From Carnegiea gigantea (taxonomy: Eukaryota; Streptophyta; Magnoliopsida; Caryophyllales; Cactaceae), in assembly GCA_029747015.1 (NCBI GenBank), contig JAKOGI010000122.1:134501-198500 (forward strand): DNA of 64,000 bases, read 5' to 3'. The notes beneath the pieces were generated by a model that saw nothing but the letters and a program-made list of their open reading frames with translations, was not told where the DNA came from and ran no database searches. The position numbers and the translations under genes were made by a program. Shown one piece after another: positions 1 through 11,665 of this stretch. Position 1 is the first letter of the stretch. Each line of letters opens with the position of its first letter.

Positions 1-97
1 GCCAAACATTTGAGTTCAGATTTCAAGTTCCACCCCAACCCCTCAGGTATCAAGTTTTGATTCCATTCCATTCCATTTATACTCACCAAACAGGCCC
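1..97. mobile_element. Right end of a PIF/Harbinger-like MITE (partial)
   Basis: The stretch ends in ACCAAACAGGCCC followed by TAA. This looks like the inverted terminus (GGGCCTGTTTGG on the other strand) of PIF/Harbinger-type MITEs, which duplicate a TTA/TAA target. The left half is outside the window, so the assignment rests on one terminus. A second copy of this type of end lies near 30624. Confidence 0.35.
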
Positions 98-139
98 TAA
101 TTTAGTCAGGATCATCTGTTGATATATTTATTCTTCTAT

Positions 140-664
140 TTAGACATTATTTATCTCTTCATTATCATCAAATAAGATGTCATATTTATCACTAATTACG
201 CTCATGATCTTATTTAATTCTTCTGAATTTTGTTCTTTTTCGAATATATTTTGTAGTTCTTCAAGAGTATACTGCTTAAACTCCATCATCTTCTTCTGTT
301 TCTGCCTTTTTAGACAATTTTTTAGCTGATTTGTTTCCTACTTCTTTTTGAATTATTATACCATGTAAAGGAAATGAATTTTTGTTTTTTGGGTTTTGAA
401 AAGGATATTTATGCTGAAATAGAGTACTACTATTGAAGTAGATTTTCCGCTATGCCTAACTTTGTTAACTAGAAAAAGGTGAATTACATATAATTGTTTC
501 TTAAGCTCCTTGACTTCAGTCTTAATTTTAGCTAATTCGACATTTAATTCTAGAACTATATCAGTGATATAATTTAATTGAGGTGCTACTGAAGAATTTC
601 CTTCTGGTGAGTGAACAATATGTGAATAATTCAGACCAGGGCAAGTAGATGATGATTCAAGCAT
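140..664 (-). pseudogene. Two small overlapping ORFs, origin unknown (possibly pararetrovirus-like)
   Basis: On the minus strand one ORF starts at 664 and is open to 356. A single frame change near 380-400 then gives an open frame that ends at the TAA at 276-278. It contains a lysine/glutamate-rich helical stretch with leucine/isoleucine spacing typical of a short coiled coil, and a basic-to-acidic tail ending in EEDDGV. A second ORF starts at the ATG at 287-289, overlaps the first stop by a few bases, and runs to the TAA at 140-142. It encodes 49 very acidic residues. Tightly overlapping small ORFs with a coiled coil are common in plant pararetroviruses, but no diagnostic domain is visible. 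It could also be a retroelement leader or chance. Confidence 0.3.
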
Positions 665-2338
665 TCATCACAGTTAATTAGTTTAATTAGTCATTAATTA
701 GCTTAATTATCGTAATTATTTTTGGTCACATGGATATGATACCAAATGAAAGAGGACCTCAAATACTACTTAATGAGAGAAAATGCACATGCACAAATTT
801 TAAATTTTCGAAAGTAAGTTTTTAATGATTGGGGCTAAAATGTAAATTTTAAAAGTTTAGAGACTTAAGAAAAACGGAGGGTACTTAAAAGTTTGATTAG
901 CAAATGCCAAGGTACTAAAATATTTGCTCCAAAAACTGAGTCCCTCAAAAACTAATGTCGTATACGTCGAGGTAGCTTAGGATTAACTCCTCGTATTAGT
1001 CATTGATTACAAATTTTATTAGTAGTCCAATTACCTGACAAAAACAAAAAATTAAATAAACATTTTAGTCATAATTGACGAAGTTATTACTCATATTTAT
1101 GTTGTTATTGTGATGATATATTACAATGTCAAATAACACATTACTATAGGCACCTACTGACTCTATTATTAGTCTGTTAGATGGAATACCTGACAAATTG
1201 AAAGGGGCAAGATTTGTCATGAAATAATTCATATACACAACTAAAGCAAGCAATCTTATCAATAAAGATGATCCCTTAGAGAAGACGGAATAATTTGTAT
1301 CTAATGCAATATCAAATTGAAGATAATTACAAAGCTTATTGTCAACGGTAAAGACGAAGCGAAAGAAAAGAACTTCTATAGACCAAGCAGCACATACATG
1401 ACGGGAAAACTTAACGCAATAACATATGTCAACAACAAAGTAAAGCAACTAGCATATAAAATCTAATGGCTACAACAACTAAGCACAAGAAAACCCAAAC
1501 TCACCCCATGAAGTAATACCGATTACATACAACAACAAAGTACAACAAAAAAACAATTAAGGAGTTCTTACCAATATGTAAAATCCGGCTAAAAGAATTT
1601 CTGAACTCTATCATATGAATTGTCTTGAAATAATTCGTGTTTACGAATAGTGATAGCGGCAACACGAATAATTCATATATAATGAGTGACATGAGTAATC
1701 ATAGCCTCAAATAGTTTGTGTATAAGTAGAGTTGCATTAAGAATTTTGATAAGCGAGGGAACTTACCAAATCTCTTTTTCTTAAAAAAATTTGGAAACGC
1801 GTGATGAGTGAAACCATGCTCTTCAGACAGACCCACTCTCTAATTTTTAATAAAAAATGCCACGTAGACTGTCTCACAATAATTTAGCATAGGTGGTCTC
1901 ATACAAGAATTTGCGAAATCTAAAGTTGAAAAATAAGTGACATATATTTTAGTGTTGATTATCATTTAATTCAATCGAAACGCTAATTACTTAAGTTGTC
2001 CTCATTGTTTTTTATTTTATTCCAATTTTGCATAGTATTCGAATTTTTCAAAATTAGCATTAAGAACCAAGCGATGTGTAGAATTTATATATGCAACTGT
2101 TTTTATTTCAAATTGTGAGTTTTTTATTCTCTAATTGCAAAATTTGATACTTTTATTATGATGCACTAACATTTGATAAAACATAACCCATAAATATAAT
2201 ATCATACTTTGCAACTGTCATAGTAATTGATCCTTTATTAATTGTTGTGATTATTATTGAAAATATGAATGTCACAAAATTTGGAAGTAGGGTTGTGCAT
2301 TCTTAAAAATCAAACTCTTTTACTATTAGAATCTTATA
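665..2338. other. AT-rich intergenic DNA, nothing recognised
   Basis: No coding frame with a recognisable domain, no terminal repeats and no RNA gene were seen. The longest open frames (1065-1448 and 1501-1692, minus) have no homology signal that I can name and are probably chance. Confidence 0.6.
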
Positions 2339-2341
2339 TTA

Positions 2342-2680
2342 GAGCACTTGTAATGGGTGATCACAAATGGAGGCTTATACCATCCACATCATCCCATGAC
2401 CTAACTTTTTGGATTTAATTTCCCTCACCTGAATAATGCGAGTGTCACATCATGGATCACCATATAAATTTCCTTTTTTCAACACAACTCTTTTTGAGCC
2501 AAAAAAAAAGGGAAAATCAAATTAGGGCAAGAAAACAGAAATGAAAAAAGAAACACAAGCTTGTGATCCGGCTCACTGCTCACGTTCAATTCATGATCCA
2601 AGCCTACAGTCTCACGCATTCTGGAGTGGTGAGAGGATCACAGGGTCCCTTGGATAATCGTTGTAGGGCAGCAAATGCTC
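2342..2680. mobile_element. Tourist-like MITE (PIF/Harbinger)
   Basis: This 339 bp element is bounded by imperfect inverted termini: GAGCACTTGTAATGG at the left, and a right end whose complement reads GAGCATTTGCTGCCC. It is flanked on both sides by the trinucleotide TTA (2339-2341 and 2681-2683). GAGCA-type termini with TTA target duplications are standard for Tourist/PIF-Harbinger MITEs. The frame at 2563-2781 crosses its right edge and is spurious. Confidence 0.7.
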
Positions 2681-2985
2681 TTAATAACTTTGGTATTATC
2701 AAGTGTTTCCAATTTTCTGATAATAGAAATCATAATGTTTATTATCTACGTTTTCTTATAAAAGCATTGAAAAGGAAATAATAATAGCATTAAAGGTATA
2801 GAAAAGGATTCAAAATAATATTTCAAGACTATTCTAATAATGGAGATAAAAAATCAGGACAAGCAAATTATTTAAGAGTCACTTATCACCAATTGGAGAA
2901 CAGATGGAGTTCATTTTGCTTTAAAATATTTACAAAGATTGCTTTGTTTTAATGGAAGATGATAATCTTTTTAAAGGTCTAAAAT
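2681..2985. other. Intergenic, nothing recognised
   Basis: Short AT-rich stretch between the MITE and the 5' LTR of the Tekay element. The last five bases (AAAAT, 2981-2985) are the probable target-site duplication of that element. Confidence 0.5.
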
Positions 2986-5766
2986 TGTAATGCCCCAATA
3001 GTTACTCATGCTTAAATTAATTCTAAATATGACATTATGCAGATAATTATAATTATTTGGAGCAGTGGGCCGTGTTATTATTTTTGTGAAATGCCCCATG
3101 TGTTTCAAATATGTGATAATACAGAATTTTCTTATAGTTGTAAAATGACAAATAATAGTGTGAATATATAAGGTTAATTAAATAAAATAAATTACCGTGT
3201 ATCTAAGCCATAAAATTTTTCTTAATAATTAAGAATGAGGATGACAAATGGGAGGAAGCCAAATGCCATGAAATTGGAATGACACTAATTAAGTATTCCT
3301 AAAGCCAGTTTTCTTGACTCAATTACTCAGCAAAGGGATTGAAAAGGCAACCAAGGAAAGACAAGACAAAACAAACAAACAAACAAACAAACAAAAAAAT
3401 AGAGAGAGAGGGTCTTTATGAAGGGGCCGAAGAGGAGAGCATACCACGACCCATATCCATCCTCTGCCTGCTGTCTCTGCTCCCCTTTCTCTGAACCAAC
3501 CGATCACCACCGGACACCGGCCAACGATCGGAGTCTGTCCCTCGCCGGCGCCATCCAACCCGCCGGTCGTGCCTTCCTCCCTCTCGCTCACGCGCTCCCC
3601 TCTCCTTATCTCTGTTCTGGGTCGGCTTGCCCAACAGAAATAGGGCCTTGAGCCGCCCCGAGACTCGTCGCCACGACCGGGAAATCACAGCACCGGCCAC
3701 CCACCGCCGCCCACCTCCGCAGTTGCAGCCACCGCCACCCTCACTCTGTAGCCACCAAGGTAAAATCCAACCCACTCTCCTCCATTGTTATTTAGTTCAA
3801 GCTTATAGATTTGTTGGGATAATTTTAGTGAATGATGTTTTATTAGTGTTAACAAATTGAGCAAGTTGGGTGATGATTTGAATGATGTTGGAGTTAATTT
3901 GTTTGAATGAAGTTGGATTTACATTATTTGAATGGTTTTAGAGTTAATTTGTTGAATGAAGTTAGATTTACATTATGTGAATGGGGCTGCAATTAGTTGT
4001 TTGAATGGAATTGGATTTAACTTGTTTGAAAGATATTGGAGTTAGATTTTTTAGATGAGTTGGGAATGGAGTTGATAAAATTTGGATTGTTAGAAGCTAT
4101 GGAAGTAAACTTAATATAAGTTTGTGTATTAAACTAATCAAAAGGATTATCATTAAGCTTTGACAAAATGGGGTTAGGAGTGGATAAGAAGGGGATGCTT
4201 GATTGAAAAATTGTGTAAATCATGAGATTTTGGCATCAATTTGAGGGAATTACAAGTATAGAAAACAAAGGGGTAAATGAATTCTTGACATAGTAAAATA
4301 GGGAGGGAAAAAGAGAGGAGATTAAAGGTTATGATTTCCCAAAAGTTTATATGAATGAGGTTATAAAACCAAAAAGAAGTGTAATTGGACGAAAATCTCA
4401 AGGAGAAATTAACGATACATGCCAATAATGATGTAAAGTGGCTATATGATCAAGTAAAGGTTATAGGGAGGTTATCATAGTACTCATGTTAGCCGAGAGC
4501 TCATACAAGCGTTAGTCAGGTTAATTAATCAAAAGGGGAGCTAATTAAAAGATTTGGAGGGTCGAAGTTCATAAGTAACTAAGCTAAGTGTCTAAGGATG
4601 GTTAGGTAATCTCTAAATTAAGTTGGAACTCTCAAGAACAGGACCCAAAATTCTAAAAAGATCAACTTCGTGAATGCGAGGGAAAGGAAAGGAATATTGC
4701 TATTACTTATCGTAATTCAAACAAAAAAAAAAAAAAAAAGAGAAAGGGGGAAAGATCCATAAGGCATTCCCGAATCAGAGCTTGTAATCTCAGCGCTTCT
4801 TCCTGTAAATTGTGATAACCAAATAGGCATCAATGAATAAAGTTTTACTTGAGTAAGTGACTCTGGACAGAGGATTTGAATCGAATCGCACAAAAAGAGA
4901 AGAAAAAAAGGGAAACTATCTCTTTTCTAGGCACATTATTGCTTGTAACCTTCAAAGACGTTTAAATTTACGTTATTTAATGTTAGCAAAATTTTATTCA
5001 GCCATTGGAACCTTTAGGACCATTTCAGTGTTCATTGTTTAATAAGCCATGCTCATCGTTCATAAGTATTTGCTGGTAGAATTCATTGTTGGGTACATCC
5101 AATTAAACAGGAAATTCATAGTTCATTTTTATTGCCATGGCTGCTACTCATAGACATAGGTCCTAATCCAGGGGGAAGAATTAATTACTAACCGTTTATT
5201 TAGTCAAATGCTCTCAAAGGATATTTGTAAACATAGTTTTAACGTTGCGCGCATGTTCACCGACTCTTGCGAAAGCCCGTTTAGCTATGCAAGGATAACG
5301 TATTGAGTAATCGCTCATTTTCTATAGTTTTGGTGTTTTCAAACTGGTTTAGGGAAGAAGAAACAATTGGCAATCAAGCGGGGACCCAAGGAAGCTAAGG
5401 GCCTGGAAGATGTGGGCAAGGGCAGCGGATGTTAATTTCCCTAACATGGTTAAATATTTTGCGAATGTGTTGCTTTTTAGGTTGCTGATAAATGTTGCAC
5501 AGAATGTAAATTCATTTTGGATTAAGTATAACATTGTGTGGTTCGACATGTAATAATACAGTGCTAAGTTAAACCCGAGCTTGCCGAAGTTAAACCCGAG
5601 CTTGCTGATGTAATACACCCTGTGAGCTACCTTCAAGTTACTTTTAGTTCTCATGAATAGCCTTGTCCCTAAGGAACAGCAGTAACGCCCTGACTTCATA
5701 GCACTTCCCATTGCCTTAATTCTTATTGAAGTAGGTAATGAAAGGATATGTAGCTGGGGTGTTGCA
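2986..5766 (+). repeat. 5' LTR of the Tekay element (2781 bp)
   Basis: Starts TGTAATGCCCC, ends GGTGTTGCA. A TATA-like TATATAAGG at about 3165 suggests that U3 is only about 200 bp. A GC-rich island (about 3420-3770) lies downstream and ends in a splice-donor-like CCAAGGTAAAA at 3754-3764. A degenerate tandem repeat of about 48 bp (GAATGAAGTTGGATTTACAT type) occupies about 3870-4060. The short ORFs in the GC island are on both strands and not conserved, so I do not call them genes. Confidence 0.92.
3870..4060 (+). repeat. Degenerate ~48 bp tandem repeat inside the LTR
   Basis: Three to four imperfect copies of a unit containing GTTGGATTTACATTATTTG. The same array is present in the 3' LTR (about 12550-12740), so it predates the insertion. 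It is the substrate of the later 571 bp duplication in the 3' LTR. Confidence 0.65.
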
Positions 5767-5770
5767 GAAG

Positions 5771-5782
5771 TGATATCAGAGC
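5771..5782 (+). other. Primer binding site, tRNA-Met type
   Basis: TGATATCAGAGC follows the 5' LTR end after four bases. It matches the plant tRNA-iMet primer site TGGTATCAGAGC with one change. It is a priming site for minus-strand DNA, not a tRNA gene. Confidence 0.8.
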
Positions 5783-5988
5783 ACGGTTGTGGGCATTAGC
5801 TTGATTAGTCACTGTCATTATCTTGCTAAGGCGCCTTAAGTATGTATAGAGAAGGGACGTGAGGCTAGTAGCAGTGTGGTCGCTTCAGCGAGGAATAGGA
5901 TTTTAAACTTTGAGAATGACGTATAGATGTGAATTGTGGTAAAATGAATATAGGCAGGTATGTTTTTGCTTACGTGGAGACACTTATC

Positions 5989-5990
<2 letters not shown>

Positions 5991-6082
<92 letters not shown>
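5991..6082. repeat. (AT)46 microsatellite
   Basis: A 92 bp uninterrupted AT array in the leader of the Tekay element. It creates long tyrosine-isoleucine frames on both strands, which are artefacts. Confidence 0.97.
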
Positions 6083-6086
<4 letters not shown>

Positions 6087-6125
6087 GTGTTATAGGAATT
6101 AATAAATGTTTTGTATTAATGACAG

Positions 6126-6514
6126 ATGGCGGGACATGGGCCCCCTGATGAAGTACCTCCCGAGAACCCGTAAGATCCCCTACCAGTCCCAGGACATACC
6201 CAGGAAGGGGATCCGCCTCCCCCACCGCCGCTTATCCCCAAACTCCTGATTGACGATGAGGGTTATGAAACTGGCATATTAGATATCTGGGTACAAGATG
6301 ATGGATATGACATTTGGGGAGGAAAAAATGACGAAGATTCTAGTAACTCAGCGTGATGAGCGTGATCGATATTCCTGAGTCCCCAGAGGTCATAGAGATA
6401 AGCTCTGATGAAGATTCTCGGAGTTCAGGGTCGGAGACGGGTAACAGTAGCACCCAGATTATCAACCAACAGGGTAGAACCGGAAAAGAAAACGAGGAGG
6501 GTAGTAAGGTGTAG
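6126..6514 (+). pseudogene. Extra acidic ORF upstream of gag in the Tekay element
   Basis: An ATG at 6126 opens a frame with one internal TAA (6171-6173) that runs to a TGA at 6354. It encodes a proline run followed by an acidic region with DDEGYETG and DDGYDIW. The TGA overlaps a second ATG (6356) whose frame runs 52 codons to a TAG at 6512, suggesting one reading frame broken by a frameshift. The second part contains VIEISSDEDS, a hydrophobic core followed by serines and acids that matches the consensus of SUMO-interacting motifs. The composition (acidic, Ser/Asp/Glu-rich) and the clear coding look contrast with the surrounding AT-rich leader. The function is unknown; it is not gag and has no recognised domain. 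Confidence 0.5.
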
Positions 6515-7065
6515 GAGATAGTTGAAATGATGAAACCATTAGTAGTTCTGTAAAATGTCAATATGTAAGATAGTCAGCTAGAAACTAACCCTAGTAAGGG
6601 GGCAGGATCTTAGGTTGTAAGGCTAGTGTAGTGCTAACCTAACCTCACCCACTTATTTTGCCACGGAAGTGGGTTTTTTTGTGTAGCCACCTTGAAAATC
6701 ATACTTCTGGTGGGCTCCTATAATCTGTGTTGGTGGTGTCTATATGTATATAACTTGTGTTGTGGTTATGTATGAGACAAATGCAGTGGATAATCTAATA
6801 AAGAGTACGAAGTTCTATGTATATGAGTATAGAAATTTTCAAACTATAGGTAGATCAAATTACCCAAAAAAAGGGAAAAGCAGAATGATGAAATACAACG
6901 GCATAGTTAGGGATACCTGTTGGGCCAGCACGGGCAAATTAAGAACAGCCAAGGATAAAACAAGAGGAGTTAGATATAAGTAATATTAATAACGAGATAG
7001 TATAGGTGCATAACTACAAGGAAATGAATCACTGAGAGTTAATATGTTTGTATATATGTGACAGA

Positions 7066-8110
7066 ATGGCGAATCCAAACAACAATGTTCCGCAGAATGA
7101 TTTGTAAGTGAATGTTATGGAAGATGTGCCAGCTCACTCCGTCAATCAGAATACCTTGGCAGTGACCCCTCAATGAAGCCAGGAAGCTGTTAGTGGACCC
7201 CCAATTCTTGAAAATGTTGAAGAAAAAAAAAGGATTATTAGATGATCTGAATCCTAAACTAATGGCCAAGATTGTAGCCGAGGTAACAAAGAAACTTAAG
7301 GGGTCGGGATCCGAAAAGGATGAATAGGAAAATAAGTTCTTGGATAGAGTTGCGAAATGAAAACCAAGAACATATGATGGTAAGGAAGATCCAGTGTTAC
7401 TTGAAGAATGGATTAAACAAATGGAGGAGATATTTGATGTGGTGGAAGTCCTTTATAATGGAGGCGTAAATATTGGAGCTTTTCATCTTATGGGACAGGC
7501 TGACATTTGGTGGAAAATGGTTAAGCTCACCTTTCAAAATTCTAAGGCCACTTGGAGTCAGTTTAGCGAGGCATTACGCGCCAAGTTTTATCCAATGCAT
7601 TTACAAAAGCAAAAGCAAAAGGAATTTTTAACCTTGCGACAGGGTAATTTATGAGTGATGGAGTATGCATGCCAGCCATTTTGCTGAACTCTCGAGGTTT
7701 GCCTCTGAATATGTGGCCATAGACAGAATGAGGATGTTAAGATTTGAGGAAGGCCTTGCGCCCTATATTAGGAACCAATTAATGGGAGAACCTGTACACA
7801 CTAATCAAGAACTTTATGAACGTGTTGTTGAAATTGAGCGGGTAAAAACTGAGTTGAGAATGACCAATTCAGTCAACCCTAGGAAAAGGTGGGATGACAG
7901 AGGTACGCAGGCTGGAGGATTTCCAAGCAAGAAACCTACCTCCCACAAAACCAAGACCTCAAGGCTCAGTCCCTACTGGAAAATATTGCACTAAATGTGG
8001 TCATACGAACCACAACACTGCGGAATGTAGGGTGTGGACGAATCGCTAATTTTGGTGTAGAGACGCAAACCATTTGATTGCAAACTGTCCTGTTAGGCCT
8101 ACCCCACCGA
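7066..8110 (+). pseudogene. gag: gag of the Tekay element
   Basis: The probable start is the ATG at 7066, but its frame stops after 13 codons. The conserved retrotransposon gag domain is readable at 7394-7654 (EEWIKQMEEIF, then WWKMVKLTF), continues after a stop and frame change at 7665-7994, and is followed by a CCHC zinc knuckle at 7987-8028 (C-X2-C-X4-H-X4-C). A second knuckle at 8056-8088 has lost its first cysteine. Gag would assemble the virus-like particle and bind RNA through the knuckles. Frameshifts make this copy non-functional. Confidence 0.88.
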
Positions 8111-8199
8111 ATAAGGATTATGCTCAAACTTCTAAACAAGGTAAGAGCACTGCTCCTGCGACTGGCCGTCAAGTGGGCAGAGTGTATGTGATTAACAAA

Positions 8200-8535
8200 A
8201 AGTAGGCTGATGATTCAGGAACTATTATAACTGGTACGCTTACTTCCAATTCAATACCTTTTGTTGTTTTATTTGATTCCGAAGCTACACATTCCTTTAT
8301 TTCATCAAAAGTTGCGTCCTGGATTGGGATGGGAACACATAAGTATCCTGTAAATTTAGATGTAAGTATGCCAACTGGAGGAATTGTGAAATGTAACATT
8401 AAGCACCAGAATTTCCCATTCGTTCTAAATCAGGAGATTTTTGAGAGCGACTTGATACAGTTACACCTGTTGGAATTTGATCTAATCCTAGGAATGGATT
8501 GGTTGTTGAGGCATGGAGCAAAGATTGATTATTGA
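8200..8535 (+). pseudogene. Aspartic protease domain of the Tekay pol
   Basis: The frame around 8250-8535 carries the retropepsin active-site region, but the expected D-S-G-A reads D-S-E-A (GAA at 8281-8283), a change likely to abolish catalysis. The flap-side motif LILGMDWL is intact further along. The domain would cleave the gag-pol polyprotein. It is followed by a TGA at 8533-8535. Confidence 0.85.
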
Positions 8536-8659
8536 AAACAAAGAGTGTCCCTGAAAGGAAAAAGGGGACGAAAAATATATTTTTGGGGAGACAATAGTAG
8601 AACTGAATATCCGGTGATATCCTTGATGGCAGCGAGAAAATTGGTTAGGCAAGGATTGT

Positions 8660-9650
8660 GTGGTGTACTTATGTTATGCCACGGAAGATAGGAAGGAAGA
8701 GGTAAAACTTGAGGATATTCTAGTGATTAAAGAATTCCCAGATGTGTTCCCGGAAGCAATCCCTGGGTTACCACCCAGGAGGGAGATTGATTTCAAGATA
8801 GAATTGGAGCCTGGAGCACGGCCTATCTCAAAACCCCTATATAGGATGGCTCCAGCTGAGTAAAGAGTTGAAGGTGCAGTTGGAAAATTTATTATAAAAG
8901 GGTTATATAAGACCAAGCGTATCCCCATGGGGAGCGCTAATGCTGTTTGTGAATAAAAGAGATGGTATTTTGAGATTGTATATAGATTATAGAGAACTGA
9001 ACAAAATCACTATAAAGAATAAATACCTTTTGCCTAGGATTGATAATTTATTTGATCAATTACAAAGAATGAGAGTCTTTTCGAAGATTGATATTATGTC
9101 AGGGTACCACCGGTAGAGAATCAAACCTGAGGATATTTCGAAGACGGCATTTAGGACACGTTATGGCCACTACGAATTTACAGTAATGCGGTTTGGGTTG
9201 ACTAATGTTCCTGCGGCCTTCTTGGATTTGATGAATCAGGTATTTAGGCTGTATTTGGAAAAATTTATCATTGTTTTGATTGATGATATTTTAATTTACT
9301 CCAAAACTGAAGAGGAGCACAGCGAACATCTAAGGATTGTATTATAAACCCTCAGGGAGCATAAACTCTATGCTAAGCTCTCAAATGTGAATTCTGGTTA
9401 GTAGAAGTGACCTTTCTAGGGCACGTAATTTCTAAAGAAGGAATTAAGGTAGACTACAAAAGGTGAAAGCGGTTACTGAATGGCCAAGGCCTACTAACAT
9501 CACTGAGGTTAGGAGTTTTCTAGGAATGGTCGGGTACTATAGGCGATTTGTACAAGATTTTTCAAGAATTGCCTTACCTCTGACTAACCTATTAAGGAAG
9601 ACTACAAATTTGAGTGGGATGATAGGTGTAAAGCAGCCTTCTAGGAATTA
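8660..9650 (+). pseudogene. Reverse transcriptase domain of the Tekay pol
   Basis: The N-terminal part is open at 8660-8863 (DVFPEAIPGLPP, then YRMAPAE). The fingers and palm follow in shifting frames. The catalytic box reads LIDD (9276-9287), where YVDD or FIDD is usual, followed by ILIYSK. The connection to RNase H ([12 protein letters not shown]) is at about 9513-9548. Several stops and frameshifts separate these pieces, so no functional polymerase is made. Confidence 0.9.
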
Positions 9651-9689
9651 AAACACACACTAATCACCACACCAGTCTTAGCCTTACCA

Positions 9690-10089
9690 GCTGAAGGGGG
9701 AGATTTTACCCATTTATAGTGATGCTTCTAAGCAAGGCATAGGATGTGTCCTGATGTACGATAGGAATGTTATAGCTTATGCTTCCACGCAGCTGAAACC
9801 ATATGAGAAAAATTATCCTAGCCATGACTTGGAACTAACAACAGTGGTTTTCGCACTAAAGATTTGGAGATACTACCTTTATGGTAGTCCTTGCAAGATT
9901 TTCACTGACCATAAGAGTCTCAAATACATCTTCACTCAAAAAGAATTGAATTTAAGACAGCATAGACAGTTAGAACTTCTCAAAGATTATGATCTTCAAA
10001 TACAATACTACCCAGAAAAGGCTAATGTAGTTGCAGACGCATTAAGCCGAAAGACACACCATAGTGTTAACACTATGAAAGTAATGTAG
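9690..10089 (+). pseudogene. RNase H domain of the Tekay pol
   Basis: The best-preserved piece is open from 9754 to 10089. It contains [14 protein letters not shown], the TDHKSL motif and the C-terminal ADALSR typical of Ty3/gypsy RNase H. It would degrade the RNA strand during reverse transcription. It ends at a TAG at 10087-10089, so it is separated from integrase. Confidence 0.9.
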
Positions 10090-10098
10090 CCAGAAATT

Positions 10099-11330
10099 TT
10101 GAGGGATTTGGAAAGTATGAGTGTAGAGTTGGTATTCCCTGAGGAACCAGGATTGTTCTTGGGTAGCCTTGTAGTTCAACCCATTCTTTTAGATGAGATT
10201 ATACAGGCACAAACAAAGGATGAGGAAGTGAAAAGGACTAGAGAGAGTATAAACAAGGGAAACGCATTGGGATTTGTAGAAGATAAGCTGAAAGTTATCA
10301 AATTTCAAAATCGAATTTGTGTGCCAAAAGAAGGAGGGTTAAAGGAGAGGATAATGACCGAAGCCCATAATACCAGATATTCTGTCCATTTGGGAGGAAC
10401 GAAAACGTATAGAGTTTTGAAGCAAACCTTCTGGTGGAATAACATGAAAAGAGATATAGTTGAGTATGTGAGTAAACGTCTCATTTGCCAAAAAGTCAAA
10501 GCTGAGCACCAACGGTCTATAGGAGAATTAAGACCATAGGAGATTCCCACATGTAAATGGGACTCTATTTCCATGGATTTCATAATGGGATTACCTTTGA
10601 CCGCATCAAAGAAGAATGTCATTTGGGTAATAGCGGATAGACTTATCAAATATGCTCACTTCATAGCAATACATGATTCCTGGAACATGGATAAGTTGGC
10701 ACAGATTTATGTTAAGAAAGTGATACGATTACATGATATATCCCAGGACGTGATCTCAGATAGGGGCTCAAGATTTGAATCTCAGTTCTGGAAAGCCTTA
10801 CAGAAGGCCTTTGGAAAAGAGTTACAATTCGGTAGCTCCTACCACCCTGAAACGGATGGGTAGACCAAAAGAGTAAATCAAGTAGTTGAAGACATGTTAC
10901 GAGCCTGTATGTTGGATTTTCAAGGGAAATGGGAAGAATATCTACCCCTATTAGAATTCTCCTATAATAATAGTTATTAAGCTACTGTTAAAATGGCTCC
11001 TTTTGAGGCACTCTATGGTAGAAAATATAGAACGCCCCTTTGTTGGAACGACTTGGATGATCTTTTGGTTATAGGATCGGAGGTGATTCAAGAAATGGTA
11101 GATAAGGTCAAAGTTATCCAACAAAATATGAAAAAGGCACAGGATAGGCAGAAAGTATATGCAGATCGAAGACGAAAGCCGTTGGAGTTCGAAGAAGAGG
11201 ATAAGATGTTTCTGAAAGTTTTCCCTGTAAAGGGACTACGAAGGTTCAATGTTAAAGAAAAATTAAGCCCACATTTGTCGGACCATATGATATCATTGAG
11301 AAGATCAATCCCGCTGCATATCGTGTAGCT
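10099..11330 (+). pseudogene. Integrase of the Tekay element
   Basis: The HHCC zinc-binding domain is visible, but the first cysteine of the CX2C pair is CGT (Arg) at 10477-10479. The DDE core follows: D in SMDFI (about 10573), D in ISDRG (10759-10761) and E in VVED (10888-10890). A TAG at 10861 interrupts the core just after the DG of the PETDG motif, and another stop lies at 10978. The 10993-11328 part corresponds to the C-terminal domain. Integrase would insert the cDNA into the genome; this copy cannot. Confidence 0.9.
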
Positions 11331-11339
11331 GTATCCCTT

Positions 11340-11636
11340 GAATTACAACATGTGCATGATGTGTTCCATATTTCTCAACTTCGCAAGTATATTCATGATC
11401 CAACACATGTGATAGTGTATGAACCCTTGGAGGTTGATGCTGATGGATTAACCTATGAAGAGCAACCTGTAAAGATAGTGGATGGAAGGTTAAAACAATT
11501 GCACAATAAGGCTATACCATTTGTCAAAGTCATATGGACTCATCACGGAGTCTCAGAAGCTACATGGAAAACTGAGGATGAAATGAGACATTACTATCCA
11601 CATTTACTTGATAGGTACGTCCAACATAAGTTTTGA
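11340..11636 (+). pseudogene. Integrase C-terminus and chromodomain of the Tekay element
   Basis: The frame starts with the conserved VFHISQLRKYI and continues into a chromodomain-like region (YEEQPVKI, VKVIWTHHG, EATWK, then YPHLL). In chromoviruses this module is fused to integrase and directs insertion to chromatin marks. This chromodomain lacks some of the aromatic cage residues, as is usual for the Tekay type. It is open to the TGA at 11634-11636. Confidence 0.88.
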
Positions 11637-11652
11637 GGATGAAACTTTCTTT

Positions 11653-11665
11653 AAGTAGGGGAGGA
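11653..11665 (+). other. Polypurine tract of the Tekay element
   Basis: AAGTAGGGGAGGA abuts the 3' LTR start and would prime plus-strand DNA synthesis. Confidence 0.85.

Noticed and set aside
3319..3860. Several overlapping ORFs on both strands in the GC-rich LTR island (and 12018-12430)
   Set aside because: Present in all frames, not conserved between the two LTRs, low-complexity composition; non-coding LTR sequence.
5836..6225. Open frames rich in Tyr-Ile on both strands (also 5960-6148 and 13979-14200)
   Set aside because: They are translations of AT microsatellites.
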